A stretch of 64,000 nt of DNA, taken from NCBI GenBank assembly GCA_025936115.1, contig JAICTZ010000013.1, positions 148,594-212,593 of the forward strand. Reading direction: 5' to 3'. The notes under the pieces were generated by a model, which worked only from the letters and a program-made list of their open reading frames with translations, was not told where the DNA came from and ran no database searches. The stretch comes from Polyangiaceae bacterium (GTDB taxonomy: Bacteria; Myxococcota_A; Polyangia; Polyangiales; Polyangiaceae). Shown here piece after piece: positions 16,419 to 24,108 of this stretch (positions are counted from its first letter, which is position 1; each line of letters starts with the position of its first letter). The translations under genes and the position numbers were made by a program.

Positions 16419-16776
16419 TGGTGTTCCCGCATCTTTCTCCGCGCTGGCCCCACTCGAGCCCGACGGGAGCGCGACCATGCCACGCGTCGGACGTCCGTCG
16501 CAACGCGCGTAAACTTTACACCAGCCCGTACTGCGCAGTTGGCGCAACTAGCGCCATCACTTGGCGCATGTTGCGCCAGCGCCAACTCCCGTTCGCCTGG
16601 ACCAAGGCTGCGTGGAGCTGTTCGGCGCGAGCGCACGTTCGACGCCTTGGATGGGACCCTTGATTGCACGCAGGCTCGACGACCCGGGAGGATGAGCAGG
16701 GAAGCAACCTGGCTCAGTGCCGATGTAGGTCCGTGTCGCTTCGCGCTGGACGCGCGCACATGTTAGTTTCGCGTGA
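16419..16776. promoter_or_regulatory. Divergent intergenic region with repeated boxes
   Basis: 358 bp between the divergent GLUG and Cys-rich lipoprotein genes, no coding frame with family resemblance. Its middle holds the cluster of TGGCGC/GCGCCA boxes described at 16537-16587. Confidence 0.5.
16537..16587. repeat. Cluster of five TGGCGC/GCGCCA boxes forming nested inverted repeats
   Basis: Within 51 bp the hexamer TGGCGC occurs at 16540 and 16562 and its complement GCGCCA at 16551, 16573 and 16579. They build two overlapping perfect 9-bp inverted repeats: TGGCGCAAC (16540-16548) with GTTGCGCCA (16570-16578), and AGTTGGCGC (16537-16545) with GCGCCAACT (16579-16587). Spacing of 11 bp between neighbouring boxes suits stacked binding sites on one DNA face. 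Confidence 0.65.
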
Positions 16777-17793
16777 ATGAACGGTGGAGGAACGATCGAT
16801 GGTGTTCGTCGTGTGGTGGTCTGGCGCGGGCGCGCATTCGGCGCTCTCGTCGCGCTCGGCGCGTGCTCGCTCGCGGGCTGCAAGGGCGAGAGCTCGACGG
16901 GAGGCGGGGGTAGCGGCGGCTCGACGTCCACCGCGGCGCCCATCGCGTCGGCGGACTACCCTGACGCGTTTGCCAAGGCCTTCTGTGCCATCGGCCCGTG
17001 TTGTCAGCGCGAAGGGTACGCCTTCACGCAAACAGCGTGCGAATCCGGCTTCGAGGCGGCCATCGCTGCAGAGGTGAGTAACTACCTCGCGGTGCCCGGC
17101 GTCGAGTTCGACGAGGACGCTGCAGGAGCTTGCATGCAGGCCCTTCGCGCAGCCGTCATCGCGTGCACCGACCGCGTGCTCCTGGACGCCGAGCAAACGG
17201 TGTGCGTGCAGGTCTTCCGAGGGACGGTGCCCGAGGGAGGCTCTTGCACGGCCAATGCCGCGTGTGCCCCCATTCCCGGCGCCGGGGAGGTCTCGTGTAA
17301 CGACAAGGGAGTGTGCGCCCGCGGCAATGTCACCGGCTTGGACACGACCCTGCACGCGAAGCTCGGCGAGCCCTGCGCCGGCACGTGCGAGAGCAACCTC
17401 AACGGCAGTTCCTGCGAGGGTTTCGGGACGAAGAGCGGCGCTCCGACGGGCGACCCGGCTTGTTATCGGGACGATGGCCTCTATTGCACGGACGCCTTCG
17501 TGTGTGCAGCGCTGCCCAAGGTCGGCGAGAGCTGCGGGGCCCATTCCGAATGCTCGGCGGATACGTATTGCAGCGGAGGCGTGTGCGTCGCGGCAATGGC
17601 GTCTGGCCCCTGCGAATTCGACGAGTGCCTGCACACGTCCTACTGCGACACCACCACGAACATGTGCACCCCACGGAAGGCGAACGGAGCGGCCTGCAAG
17701 CAGGACAGAGAGTGCAGCTCCGGGAATTGTGACGGCGTGTGTCACGATTGGTCGCTCGCGCGCGGGGACCGTTGTTCCGGGTCGATAAACTGA
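16777..17793 (+). CDS. Cys-rich lipoprotein (Dickkopf-like Cys modules)
   Basis: A 338-residue lipoprotein with lipobox CSLAGC. After a short Gly linker, residues about 55-150 form a helical domain with DAFAKAFCAIGPCCQ ... ACESGF ... ACMQALRAAVIAC, then Cys modules of the form G-x-S-C-x-A-N-A-A-C and G-x-P-C-x-G-T-C continue to the end. The same order of helical domain then Cys modules occurs in the genes at 29398 and 52367. In myxobacteria such proteins are abundant and uncharacterised. The start at 16777 is the only ATG before the signal peptide; GTG 16813 is an alternative. Function unknown. Confidence 0.75.
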   Translation: MNGGGTIDGVRRVVVWRGRAFGALVALGACSLAGCKGESSTGGGGSGGSTSTAAPIASADYPDAFAKAFCAIGPCCQREGYAFTQTACESGFEAAIAAEVSNYLAVPGVEFDEDAAGACMQALRAAVIACTDRVLLDAEQTVCVQVFRGTVPEGGSCTANAACAPIPGAGEVSCNDKGVCARGNVTGLDTTLHAKLGEPCAGTCESNLNGSSCEGFGTKSGAPTGDPACYRDDGLYCTDAFVCAALPKVGESCGAHSECSADTYCSGGVCVAAMASGPCEFDECLHTSYCDTTTNMCTPRKANGAACKQDRECSSGNCDGVCHDWSLARGDRCSGSIN

Positions 17794-17870
17794 GCCGAGC
17801 CGTAGCCGTTCGAGTGCCTCGAGCGCAGAGATTCGGTCATTCGTGGCAATGCGCCACGTCGGTCTCTGCG

Positions 17871-18962
17871 ATGCGCGTGGTATGGGACACACTCGACGTG
17901 ATTGTCCCAAGCCCCACCCTCTCGAATCCAGAACGCACCGCCAGGGCCCCGAGCACGCGTGACACCGGCATCGACGCGCTCCGCGGCTTCGCCGTCTTGA
18001 CCATGATCGGCGCCAACATGGTGCCTTACCTGCTCGACGAGCCATATCCGTTCTGGCTGCGGGTGTTCGCGAGCTTGGCCGCGCCGACGTTCGTGCTCCT
18101 CGCGGGGTTCATGGTCGGGCACCGATCGATTGAGAGGCCGAGACCCATGCGGCACCACCTCAAGCGAGCGGCGGAGCTCTTGCTCGTCGCTTCGCTGATC
18201 GACCATCTGATCTGGAACACGGCCCCTTTCTCGAATTTCGACATCCTCTACCTCATCGCCCTCGTCTTACCGCTCGCTCAAGCGGCGCAGCGCCTGCCTC
18301 GCGTCGCGGTGCTCTTGCTCGCGGCAGCCGTATTTGCCGCGACTCGGCCGTTGCAGCAGCTTCTGGGCTACGGACGCGACATCCCCCAGCCCCTCGTCGA
18401 TCGCTTGCACGCCCTGCTCGTCGACGGCTGGTTTCCGGTGTTCCCTTGGCTCGGAATCGGGCTCGTGGGATCGGTGGTCGGCGCCGTGAGCCGGCAACGA
18501 CCCGAGTTCGCCACGCGCCGGTTGCACCGCGTTGCCCTCCTGTGTTTTGCGGGGGGAATCGCTCGCTGGTGGCACGTGCGTCCGGCGCTGCCCACGCGCG
18601 GGGGCTACGCCGAGCTCTTCTATCCACCCAGTCTGGCGTTCGTCCTGACGGCGCTCGGGGTCGCTTTGTGCCTGCTCGCGCTGACCTTGCGCCTTCAATA
18701 TTCACGCGTGTGTCGCGTGCTCTCGGTCTACGGCCGGGCCTCGCTGCTCATCTACGTCGTGCACTTGGCCTCAATCACTCTGGTGGTCGACCGTTTCGTG
18801 CAAGGCCGCGGCTGGCCCGTGTTCTTGCTGAGCTACACGGCTCACGCCGTGATCCTCTGGTGCCTCGCCCTCGTCGTCTCACGCTATTGGCACCGTTGGC
18901 GGAGAGTATTTTCGCTCCGTCGCTTTGCCGCACTGACGCGGCCCGCGGGCTGGAGCGCATGA
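17871..18962 (+). CDS. Polytopic acyltransferase-like membrane protein (HGSNAT/DUF1624-like)
   Basis: A 363-residue protein with about ten membrane helices. The first helix reads DTGIDALRGFAVLTMIGANM, the R-x-x-x-I-D-x-x-R-G-x-A signature of the heparan-alpha-glucosaminide N-acetyltransferase catalytic / DUF1624 group; LLAGFMVGHRSI follows, and near the end SVYGRASLLIYVVHLASI matches the Y-V-x-H helix of membrane acyltransferases. Members move acetyl groups across the membrane onto envelope glycans. The acceptor here is unknown. Start 17871 is taken because the longer frame from 17739 overlaps the preceding gene and lacks family likeness. Confidence 0.75.
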   Translation: MRVVWDTLDVIVPSPTLSNPERTARAPSTRDTGIDALRGFAVLTMIGANMVPYLLDEPYPFWLRVFASLAAPTFVLLAGFMVGHRSIERPRPMRHHLKRAAELLLVASLIDHLIWNTAPFSNFDILYLIALVLPLAQAAQRLPRVAVLLLAAAVFAATRPLQQLLGYGRDIPQPLVDRLHALLVDGWFPVFPWLGIGLVGSVVGAVSRQRPEFATRRLHRVALLCFAGGIARWWHVRPALPTRGGYAELFYPPSLAFVLTALGVALCLLALTLRLQYSRVCRVLSVYGRASLLIYVVHLASITLVVDRFVQGRGWPVFLLSYTAHAVILWCLALVVSRYWHRWRRVFSLRRFAALTRPAGWSA

Positions 18963-19151
18963 GCCCGAGCGCAGGAACGCGCCACGCACGTTAGCGAGCT
19001 TCACGTCGGGGTCGGCGGCACGCGCCGCCGTGAACGCGTCGTCGATCTGTCCTTGAAACACGCTGAACTCTAGCGAGTTTCGAGGCTCGTGCGCAGCCGT
19101 CGCATCGTTCACCGCGCATCCCCTGCGCCCCGCCGACGCCACGTGCTGGGA
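18963..19151. other. Short intergenic region with possible coding remnant
   Basis: On the minus strand a stretch reads SVFQGQIDDAFTAARAADPD followed by VKLANVRGAFL, which looks protein-like in composition, but no family is recognised and start and stop do not frame a plausible gene. Confidence 0.25.
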
Positions 19152-20279
19152 CTAGGTGGAGGGCACGTCGATCTCGAACGCGGTACCGTGCTCGGCGCTG
19201 GACGTAACGCTCGCCGTTCCGCCATGTGCTTGGGCAATCTGTCGGACGATGAACAGTCCCAAACCCACGCTGCGCTGGACGCTCGTGGCCGTCGTGCCGC
19301 GCGTCATCGGCTCGAACACCTTGCTGAGAGTGGCGCTCGGAATCGGCGGGCCGAAATTGTGAACGCGAATCGAGAAGCGTTGGGGGGATACCCGTGAGGT
19401 GACGGTGACGGGAGTTTCATCGTTCCCGTAAGTCAACGCATTGCCGACCAGATTTCCGACCAGCTGCACCAAGCGGTTTGGATCCGCCGTACAAGCGCCC
19501 TCGCCTACCGTCGCGTGCTGCAAACGCCCCGGGTGGTTCAACGAAAACTCTTCGATTGCTTCACGAATCGTCGAATGCAAATCGATTGGCTGCAGCGTCG
19601 TGCTCAAACCGCGGCCGAGCCGCGCCTGAGTGAAGTCCAATAGGTCCACCAGCAGGCGATTGGCCCGCTGAGTCGAGCGAAATATACGCTCGACGATGCT
19701 GCGTTGCGCCTTGTCGACGACGGCATGCTGGAGCAAGGTCGTGGCCATTTGGATCGTCGAAATCGGATTTCTGAGATCGTGGCTGACGATGCCGATCATT
19801 TGCTCGGCGAACAGGGCTCGGTCTCGCGCCTCTTCGTGCAGGCGCTTCGATTCGGTAACGAGCTCCTGCAGCTTCATTCGAGAGCTCACGAGCTCCCGTT
19901 CGTATTTGTCCCGGTCGCGTGCGACGTACGCGGCGATGTCCTGGACTTTGACGCCGTCCGCCATCCGCAGCACGGCATTGACGACCATCGGCAAGGTCGT
20001 CGAGCCATCCCGGTGTTTCAGCTCGAGCTTGACCTCGGAGATCGACCTCTGCATCTCGAGTAGGGGTAGCCAGTGCGTGTGATGAAAGATGCGGCCGCCG
20101 ACCGTCAGCAGATCCTGAAATCTCAGCTGACCGACCAGCGCCTCGGCGTCGTAGCCGAGCCACTCACAGAACGTGTGATTGACCAGCAAAAACCTGCCGT
20201 CCTCCGCGCAGCGCATGAGCCCACAGGGCGCTCGGTCGAACAGCGAATTTTCGGTGTTCGGATCGGGCGGCGTCGCCAC
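19152..20279 (-). CDS. PAS-domain sensor histidine kinase, RsbQ-linked
   Basis: A 375-residue soluble kinase. Residues about 10-120 form a PAS domain (LFDRAPCGLMRCAEDGRFLLVN, then FCEWLGYDAEALVG), about 120-160 a coiled linker, His167 lies in the H-box IGIVSHDLRNP, and the ATPase region has the N-box NLVGNALTYGND and the G-box VGLGLFIVRQIAQAHGG. There is no receiver domain or membrane helix. It begins 6 bp after the RsbQ-type hydrolase gene, so the two are one operon. In Bacillus RsbQ acts through the PAS domain of RsbP; here the PAS is carried by a kinase instead of a PP2C phosphatase. No cognate response regulator is adjacent. Confidence 0.9.
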   Translation of the reverse strand: MATPPDPNTENSLFDRAPCGLMRCAEDGRFLLVNHTFCEWLGYDAEALVGQLRFQDLLTVGGRIFHHTHWLPLLEMQRSISEVKLELKHRDGSTTLPMVVNAVLRMADGVKVQDIAAYVARDRDKYERELVSSRMKLQELVTESKRLHEEARDRALFAEQMIGIVSHDLRNPISTIQMATTLLQHAVVDKAQRSIVERIFRSTQRANRLLVDLLDFTQARLGRGLSTTLQPIDLHSTIREAIEEFSLNHPGRLQHATVGEGACTADPNRLVQLVGNLVGNALTYGNDETPVTVTSRVSPQRFSIRVHNFGPPIPSATLSKVFEPMTRGTTATSVQRSVGLGLFIVRQIAQAHGGTASVTSSAEHGTAFEIDVPST

Positions 20280-20285
20280 GATCGC

Positions 20286-21089
20286 TTACCAGCCTTGGGC
20301 GGCCATGAACTCGTCCATCGCGGACGCGCATTGCCCGGGCGAGCTCAAATGCGGGCAATGACCGACGTTGTCGATCACTCGCAGGGTGCCGTTCGGCAGC
20401 TTGCGTTGCATGTAGCTGCCGACGGTGAGCGGAGCGATCAAATCGTCGTTGCATTGAACGATCAGCGCGGGCGCCGTCAGCTGCGGCAACTCCGCCCGGT
20501 GGTCGGAGAGGAACGTGACGCGCGCGAAGTGCTTCGCAATCTCGGGGTCGGTCCGGCAAAAGCTGTTGGTCAGCTCGATACCGAGCTCGGGCTGCTCGCG
20601 CGCCCCCATGATCGCGGGCGCCATGTTACTCGACCAGCCGAGGTAGTTGCTCTCGAGCGTATCGAGCAACGACTCGATGTCCGCGCGAGTGAAGCCACCC
20701 ACGTACTCCCCGTCGTTGATGTAACAGGGCGAAGGTCCGATCATGACGTGCCCCGCAAAAGCCGCCGGCGCCTTGATGCCGGCGAGTATGCCGATCGTCG
20801 CGCTCACGGAGTGACCGACGAAAATCACGGGCGCGCTCGCGAACTCTTCGACGATCTCGAGCACGTCGTCGGCATAGCCCTGCAGTGTGGCGTACTTTTG
20901 CACGTCGAACGCAGTGAGGTCCGAGCCGCCGCTGCCAACGAGATCGAAGAGCACGATTCGAAAGCGGTCGGCGTACGTGGGGACGAGCAGCCGCCACATG
21001 TTTTGATCGCAACCGAAACCGTGGGCAAAGACCAGGGTAGCTTTGCCGCTGCCCACAACCCGAACTCGGTTCCGAACGGCGACGCTCAT
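20286..21089 (-). CDS. rsbQ: RsbQ-type alpha/beta hydrolase
   Basis: A 267-residue protein of normal RsbQ length. It carries the family signatures LVFAHGFGCDQNMWR, VLFDLVGSGGSDL, VIFVGHSVSATIG, MIGPSPCYIND, YVGGF and FLSDHRAELP. Catalytic triad Ser94 (GHSVS), Asp216 (CNDD) and His244 (GHCPH), at the same spacing as in RsbQ. RsbQ and its plant relatives (KAI2/D14) bind and probably hydrolyse a small hydrophobic ligand and signal through a partner; in Bacillus the partner is the PAS domain of RsbP. Here the partner gene directly downstream encodes a PAS histidine kinase. No signal peptide, so it is cytoplasmic. Confidence 0.92.
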   Translation of the reverse strand: MSVAVRNRVRVVGSGKATLVFAHGFGCDQNMWRLLVPTYADRFRIVLFDLVGSGGSDLTAFDVQKYATLQGYADDVLEIVEEFASAPVIFVGHSVSATIGILAGIKAPAAFAGHVMIGPSPCYINDGEYVGGFTRADIESLLDTLESNYLGWSSNMAPAIMGAREQPELGIELTNSFCRTDPEIAKHFARVTFLSDHRAELPQLTAPALIVQCNDDLIAPLTVGSYMQRKLPNGTLRVIDNVGHCPHLSSPGQCASAMDEFMAAQGW

Positions 21090-21544
21090 TTCCGGAACCT
21101 AGGCGTTGTGGCACGGCTTGCCAAGCGAGCGTTCGCGTCGTGGCGTTTCGCTACGCCGGTCACGGTGGGCCTTCAGGAGGAACCCTCGCTCCGACCCCCT
21201 TCGACACCACGAGGTCGCCGCGCATCGGGGCCCAGGCGTTGCGCGGCGCTTCACGCTCAGTGATGGATTTGGATCGAGCCTGCCGCGATAGAGGCGGGCT
21301 CCGCCATGTCTAGGTCATACCGCGCGCCGCGATGCGAGTCGTAGAGCGGTGTCGCGGGTGGATTCGGACGATCCGCCAACGACCAGACGATCAAGCGGAA
21401 TCGGTGGCAGCGTCAGCGGCGCCTCGGGCAGCAAGAGCCCCAGAGATTCCTGCATCCGCGTCGCCAACCGTTCTGGCACTGTCACTATCTGTCGGAAGCA
21501 CGTGCCGCGCTTTGCCCGCTGGCGCCGGGCGCCAACGGCTTGAC
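21090..21544. other. Intergenic region holding a LysR remnant
   Basis: 455 bp upstream of rsbQ. Apart from the fragment at 21310-21505 no gene is seen. A TGGCAC/TTGC pair at about 21111-21125 is 2 bp too short for a sigma54 promoter. Confidence 0.5.
21310..21505 (-). pseudogene. Frameshifted LysR-type regulator C-terminus
   Basis: On the minus strand one frame reads FRQIVTVPERLATRMQESLG then LLLPEAPLTLPPIP, and the next frame continues LIVWSLADRPNPP. This follows the end of the LysR substrate-binding domain (V-T-V-P-x-R-x-A, L-x-L-P-x-P, then x-V-W-x-x-R-x-x-x-D-P). A single shift joins the parts, and nothing upstream matches the rest of a LysR protein. Likely the last trace of a deleted regulator gene. 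Confidence 0.4.
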
Positions 21545-22126
21545 CTAGAATATCCCGCTCACCTGCGCGGATCCGCCATGCGATGTCAGTGCAATGCTCG
21601 GCCAGACGCGCAAGGCCGTGGGCGCGTCCTCCGCGTGCGGTGCTCGCTCGAGCGGCTCGCGCGCGAGAATCGCAGCATCGAGCGCCGCAATGGCGGCGCC
21701 GGCGAGGATACCGCCTGCAACCATGGCGTCGTAGCTCTGGCGACACTCCGCCATGGCATTGCATTTCGGCGGAGTGCCTTTGTCGATTTGCGCTCCGATG
21801 AACAGTCCCAAGAACGGTGCCGCCAGGCGCAGCCCCAAGTCGCCTACCGCGGTCAGCGGCCGACCGTGGGCGATATGAACGATCGGAGGGGCAAGCGCGT
21901 AGGTCGTGATACCGAGCGTCCAAAACGTGACCTCGGGCTTTCCGTCGACGGCGAAGGTGGCCATCACCATGGCTGCCGAGGCTCCGTCTGAGATCAGGGT
22001 CTGCCAGCCATACCACTGTTCCGCCCGCACCCGAGCCGGCGGCTCCTCTTGCGCGGCTGCAGTCCCCACGCAGCCAAAGCCAAGCATGAAAGGAGCGATC
22101 ATCACACGCATCTTGCCGCCCATCAC
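21545..22126 (-). CDS. Exported membrane-associated protein of unknown function
   Basis: A 193-residue protein with signal peptide ending TAAAQ. The body has two long hydrophobic or glycine-rich stretches (SAAMVMATFAVDG, MVAGGILAGAAIAALDAAIL), a segment GRPLTAVGDLGLRLAAPFLGLFIG, and a final strand PSIALTSHGGSAQVSGIF ending in aromatic Phe as outer-membrane barrels do. Proteins opening WYGWQTLISDGAS are frequent in myxobacteria without assigned role. Starts GTG 22126, ATG 22123 or ATG 22111 are all possible. It is divergent from the sigma factor gene, with a shared inverted repeat between the two starts. Confidence 0.7.
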   Translation of the reverse strand: MMGGKMRVMIAPFMLGFGCVGTAAAQEEPPARVRAEQWYGWQTLISDGASAAMVMATFAVDGKPEVTFWTLGITTYALAPPIVHIAHGRPLTAVGDLGLRLAAPFLGLFIGAQIDKGTPPKCNAMAECRQSYDAMVAGGILAGAAIAALDAAILAREPLERAPHAEDAPTALRVWPSIALTSHGGSAQVSGIF

Positions 22127-22129
22127 CGC

Positions 22130-22205
22130 CGAAAAGGTACCACGTAGGCGACCAGAGCCGAGACGCTATTTCGTCGGGATGAAGCCCACGCGCGGAACCT
22201 TTTCG
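22130..22205. promoter_or_regulatory. Inverted 9-bp repeat flanking the divergent starts
   Basis: CGAAAAGGT (22130-22138) and ACCTTTTCG (22197-22205) are perfect complements; with flanks each arm reads GG(A/T)ACCTTTTCG toward its nearest gene. GGAAC-type -35 boxes are typical of ECF sigma promoters, but the right arm is only 28 bp from the ATG at 22233, too close for a standard -35. A paired activator or sigma recognition element is inferred. Confidence 0.4.
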
Positions 22206-22232
22206 TCGCTCGCCGGTAAGTAGGGGGAAGCA

Positions 22233-22784
22233 ATGGACGACGCGGCGCTGGTGCAGAGCATCGTGGAGGGTCAAGTGGAACATTTTCGCTTGGTTGTCCT
22301 GCGCTACGAGCGGCCGCTGTTTCGATTTTTTGCGCGGTTCGGGTTTGCGGCCGAGGCGCGTGAGGATCTCGCGCAGGAGACGTTTTTGCGGGCGTTCCGC
22401 GCGCTTCCTAGCTTCGACGCGGCGCGGGGCTCGCTCGCGGCTTGGATCTTCACGATCGCGCGGAACCTGGCTGCGAGCGAGCGCGGGCGGACTCGTCATT
22501 TGCGCGAGGTGGCCCCCTCGGACGGCGCGCAGGACGCGCGCTCGGAGGGGGACGGGCCGGTGGAGCTCCACGAACGCGCCGAAGCCGTGGCGCGCATCAG
22601 GCGCGCGCTCGAGGGGCTTCCCGACGCGCTTCACTCGACCTTCGTGCTCGCGGAGATCAGCGATCTCAGCTTGAAAGAGGTGGCAGCAATCGAAGGCTGC
22701 GCGCTCGGAACGGTGAAGTCACGCGTGCATCGCGCCCGCGAGCAGTTGAGAGCGGCGCTCGGCGCCACGGAGAAGTCGACATGA
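22233..22784 (+). CDS. ECF-type RNA polymerase sigma factor
   Basis: A 183-residue sigma-70 family protein with regions 2 and 4 only. Region 2: FRLVVLRYERPLFRFFARFG, then EDLAQETFLRAFRALPSFD and SLAAWIFTIARNLA; region 4: LEGLPDALHSTFVLAEISDL, then SLKEVAAIEGCALGTVKSRV ending HRAREQLR. No region 1.1 or 3. The ribosome binding site GGGGGAA supports ATG 22233. Its stop overlaps the anti-sigma start (ATGA), which couples their synthesis, the usual arrangement for ECF factors held inactive at the membrane. Confidence 0.92.
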   Translation: MDDAALVQSIVEGQVEHFRLVVLRYERPLFRFFARFGFAAEAREDLAQETFLRAFRALPSFDAARGSLAAWIFTIARNLAASERGRTRHLREVAPSDGAQDARSEGDGPVELHERAEAVARIRRALEGLPDALHSTFVLAEISDLSLKEVAAIEGCALGTVKSRVHRAREQLRAALGATEKST

Positions 22785-23146
22785 CGTGCACTGAGACGCA
22801 GGAAAAGCTCACTCGCGGCGAAGCACTCGACGATGGCGAACGGGACCACGCGCTCAGCTGCGCCGAGTGCGGTGCCTTCGCCGCCGCGTGCGCGACGCTC
22901 GACGTAGCGCTCACCGAGCTCGAGCCGTGCGTGCCCGAAGGGTTCGCCGACCGCGTGATGGCGCGCATCGAGCGGGAGGTCGACGGGCCGCGTGGCCGCG
23001 AACGAGCAACGCCGACACTTTGGTACGAGCAGCGCTGGGCTGGCATGCTGCTCGCGTCCGCGGCGGCGCTCGTTGCGATCTTGAATTTCGCGAGGTTCGT
23101 CGCTGGCGTGCTCATGCCGGTAGGTTCAGTCGGAGGCGCGCCGTGA
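22781..23146 (+). CDS. Membrane anti-sigma factor with zinc-finger-like motif
   Basis: 121 residues. The N-terminal half has HALSCAECGAF, the H-x3-C-x2-C core of the ZAS anti-sigma domain, preceded by Cys3; a single membrane helix (MLLASAAALVAILNFARFVAGVLM) ends the protein. It overlaps the sigma gene by 4 nt and the signal peptidase gene by 4 nt (GTGA), so all three are translationally coupled. The very short periplasmic tail gives little room for a sensor, so the signal may act on the membrane part or cytoplasmic zinc site. Confidence 0.85.
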   Translation: MTCTETQEKLTRGEALDDGERDHALSCAECGAFAAACATLDVALTELEPCVPEGFADRVMARIEREVDGPRGRERATPTLWYEQRWAGMLLASAAALVAILNFARFVAGVLMPVGSVGGAP

Positions 23147-24063
23147 GCTCGCGCAAGCCGCTCTTGGCCCTGGCCGCGGCGCTCGCCATGCCGGGGCTCG
23201 GCCACGTCTACCTCGGCGACTTCGTCAGTGGGGCGTCGCTGCTGCTCGCCATCGGGCTGACGGTTCCGATCTTTGCGCGGCTCGCGCTGTGGGCGCCTTC
23301 GACCTGGCTTTGCTACGTCGTGCTCCTCGGCGTCAGCGTCGCGCTTGCGCTGTACGTGGGCTCGGTGCGGCACGCGTTTCGACGCGCGAAGCAGGCGCCC
23401 GACGTCGTGCTGCGCTCGTTTCAGCGCCCGACCGTCTACGCACTCTACGTCGCGGTCGGTTACGTTTTGGTGCTCGAGCCGGTCTCGGCGCACGTTCGCG
23501 AGCACTGGCTCGCGACGTTCGTCGTCCCGAGCGCAAGCATGATGCCGGCGGTCTGGCCGGGCGATCGTTTCTTCGCCGACAAGACGGTCGGCCAGAGCGG
23601 CGGCACCAAGCTCGAGCGCGGCGCGATCGTGGTCTTCACGAACCCGAACGACCCTCGACTCACGTTCGTCAAGCGCGTCGTCGGGCTACCCGGGGACCGC
23701 ATCGACATCGCCGGCTCGAGCGTCCGCGTCAACGGCACCGACCTCACCCTCGGCCCCGCGCACGACGCGTTCGCCGCGGACCATGGCCTCACGGCGACGC
23801 GCGAACAGGGCGCGAACGGCACGTACACCGTGCTGTGGCCCGGCGACGCGGGCGCGGCGGGGGCGCCGCACCCGGCGACGACCTACGTCGTACCGTCCGG
23901 CTCCGTCTTCGTGCTCGGCGATCAACGTGCTCACGCCCTCGATTCTCGCGCGTTCGGCCCGGTGCCCCTCGCGAACGTCAAAGGCATCGCACGTCAGATT
24001 TGGTTTTCGCGCGCACCGAACGAGGGCGTGCGCTGGAATCGCATCGGACACCTGCTCGGCTGA
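23143..24063 (+). CDS. lepB: Signal peptidase I
   Basis: A 306-residue membrane protease. About three hydrophobic segments precede the catalytic part, more than in most LepB proteins. Nucleophile Ser132 lies in VPSASMMPAVWPGD, general base Lys177 in TFVKRVVGLPGDRI, and the last family box is GSVFVLGDQRAHALDSRAFG. The enzyme cleaves signal peptides of exported proteins at the outer face of the inner membrane. GTG 23143 is the start that keeps coupling to the anti-sigma gene. Location in a sigma/anti-sigma operon suggests control by envelope or secretion stress, and it may be an accessory copy. Confidence 0.92.
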   Translation: MSSRKPLLALAAALAMPGLGHVYLGDFVSGASLLLAIGLTVPIFARLALWAPSTWLCYVVLLGVSVALALYVGSVRHAFRRAKQAPDVVLRSFQRPTVYALYVAVGYVLVLEPVSAHVREHWLATFVVPSASMMPAVWPGDRFFADKTVGQSGGTKLERGAIVVFTNPNDPRLTFVKRVVGLPGDRIDIAGSSVRVNGTDLTLGPAHDAFAADHGLTATREQGANGTYTVLWPGDAGAAGAPHPATTYVVPSGSVFVLGDQRAHALDSRAFGPVPLANVKGIARQIWFSRAPNEGVRWNRIGHLLG

Positions 24064-24108
24064 CAGCGTCCGCGCCGGCGCAAGGTTTTCACAGCTGCGC
24101 GCGCGGCG

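Noticed and set aside
18879..19142. 87-residue minus-strand ORF
   Set aside because: A part looks protein-like, but it overlaps the acyltransferase gene end and has no recognised family or ribosome binding site.
21111..21125. Possible sigma54 promoter TGGCACGGCTTGC upstream of rsbQ
   Set aside because: GG and GC are 8 nt apart instead of 10, and the element points away from the rsbQ gene on the plus strand.
20073..21263. Long plus-strand ORF opposite rsbQ
   Set aside because: Its composition is the antisense of rsbQ and the kinase; the minus-strand products are clear family members.
22867..24063. 398-residue version of the signal peptidase
   Set aside because: The extra N-terminus overlaps the anti-sigma gene in another frame and is Arg-rich; GTG 23143 restores the normal length and coupling.
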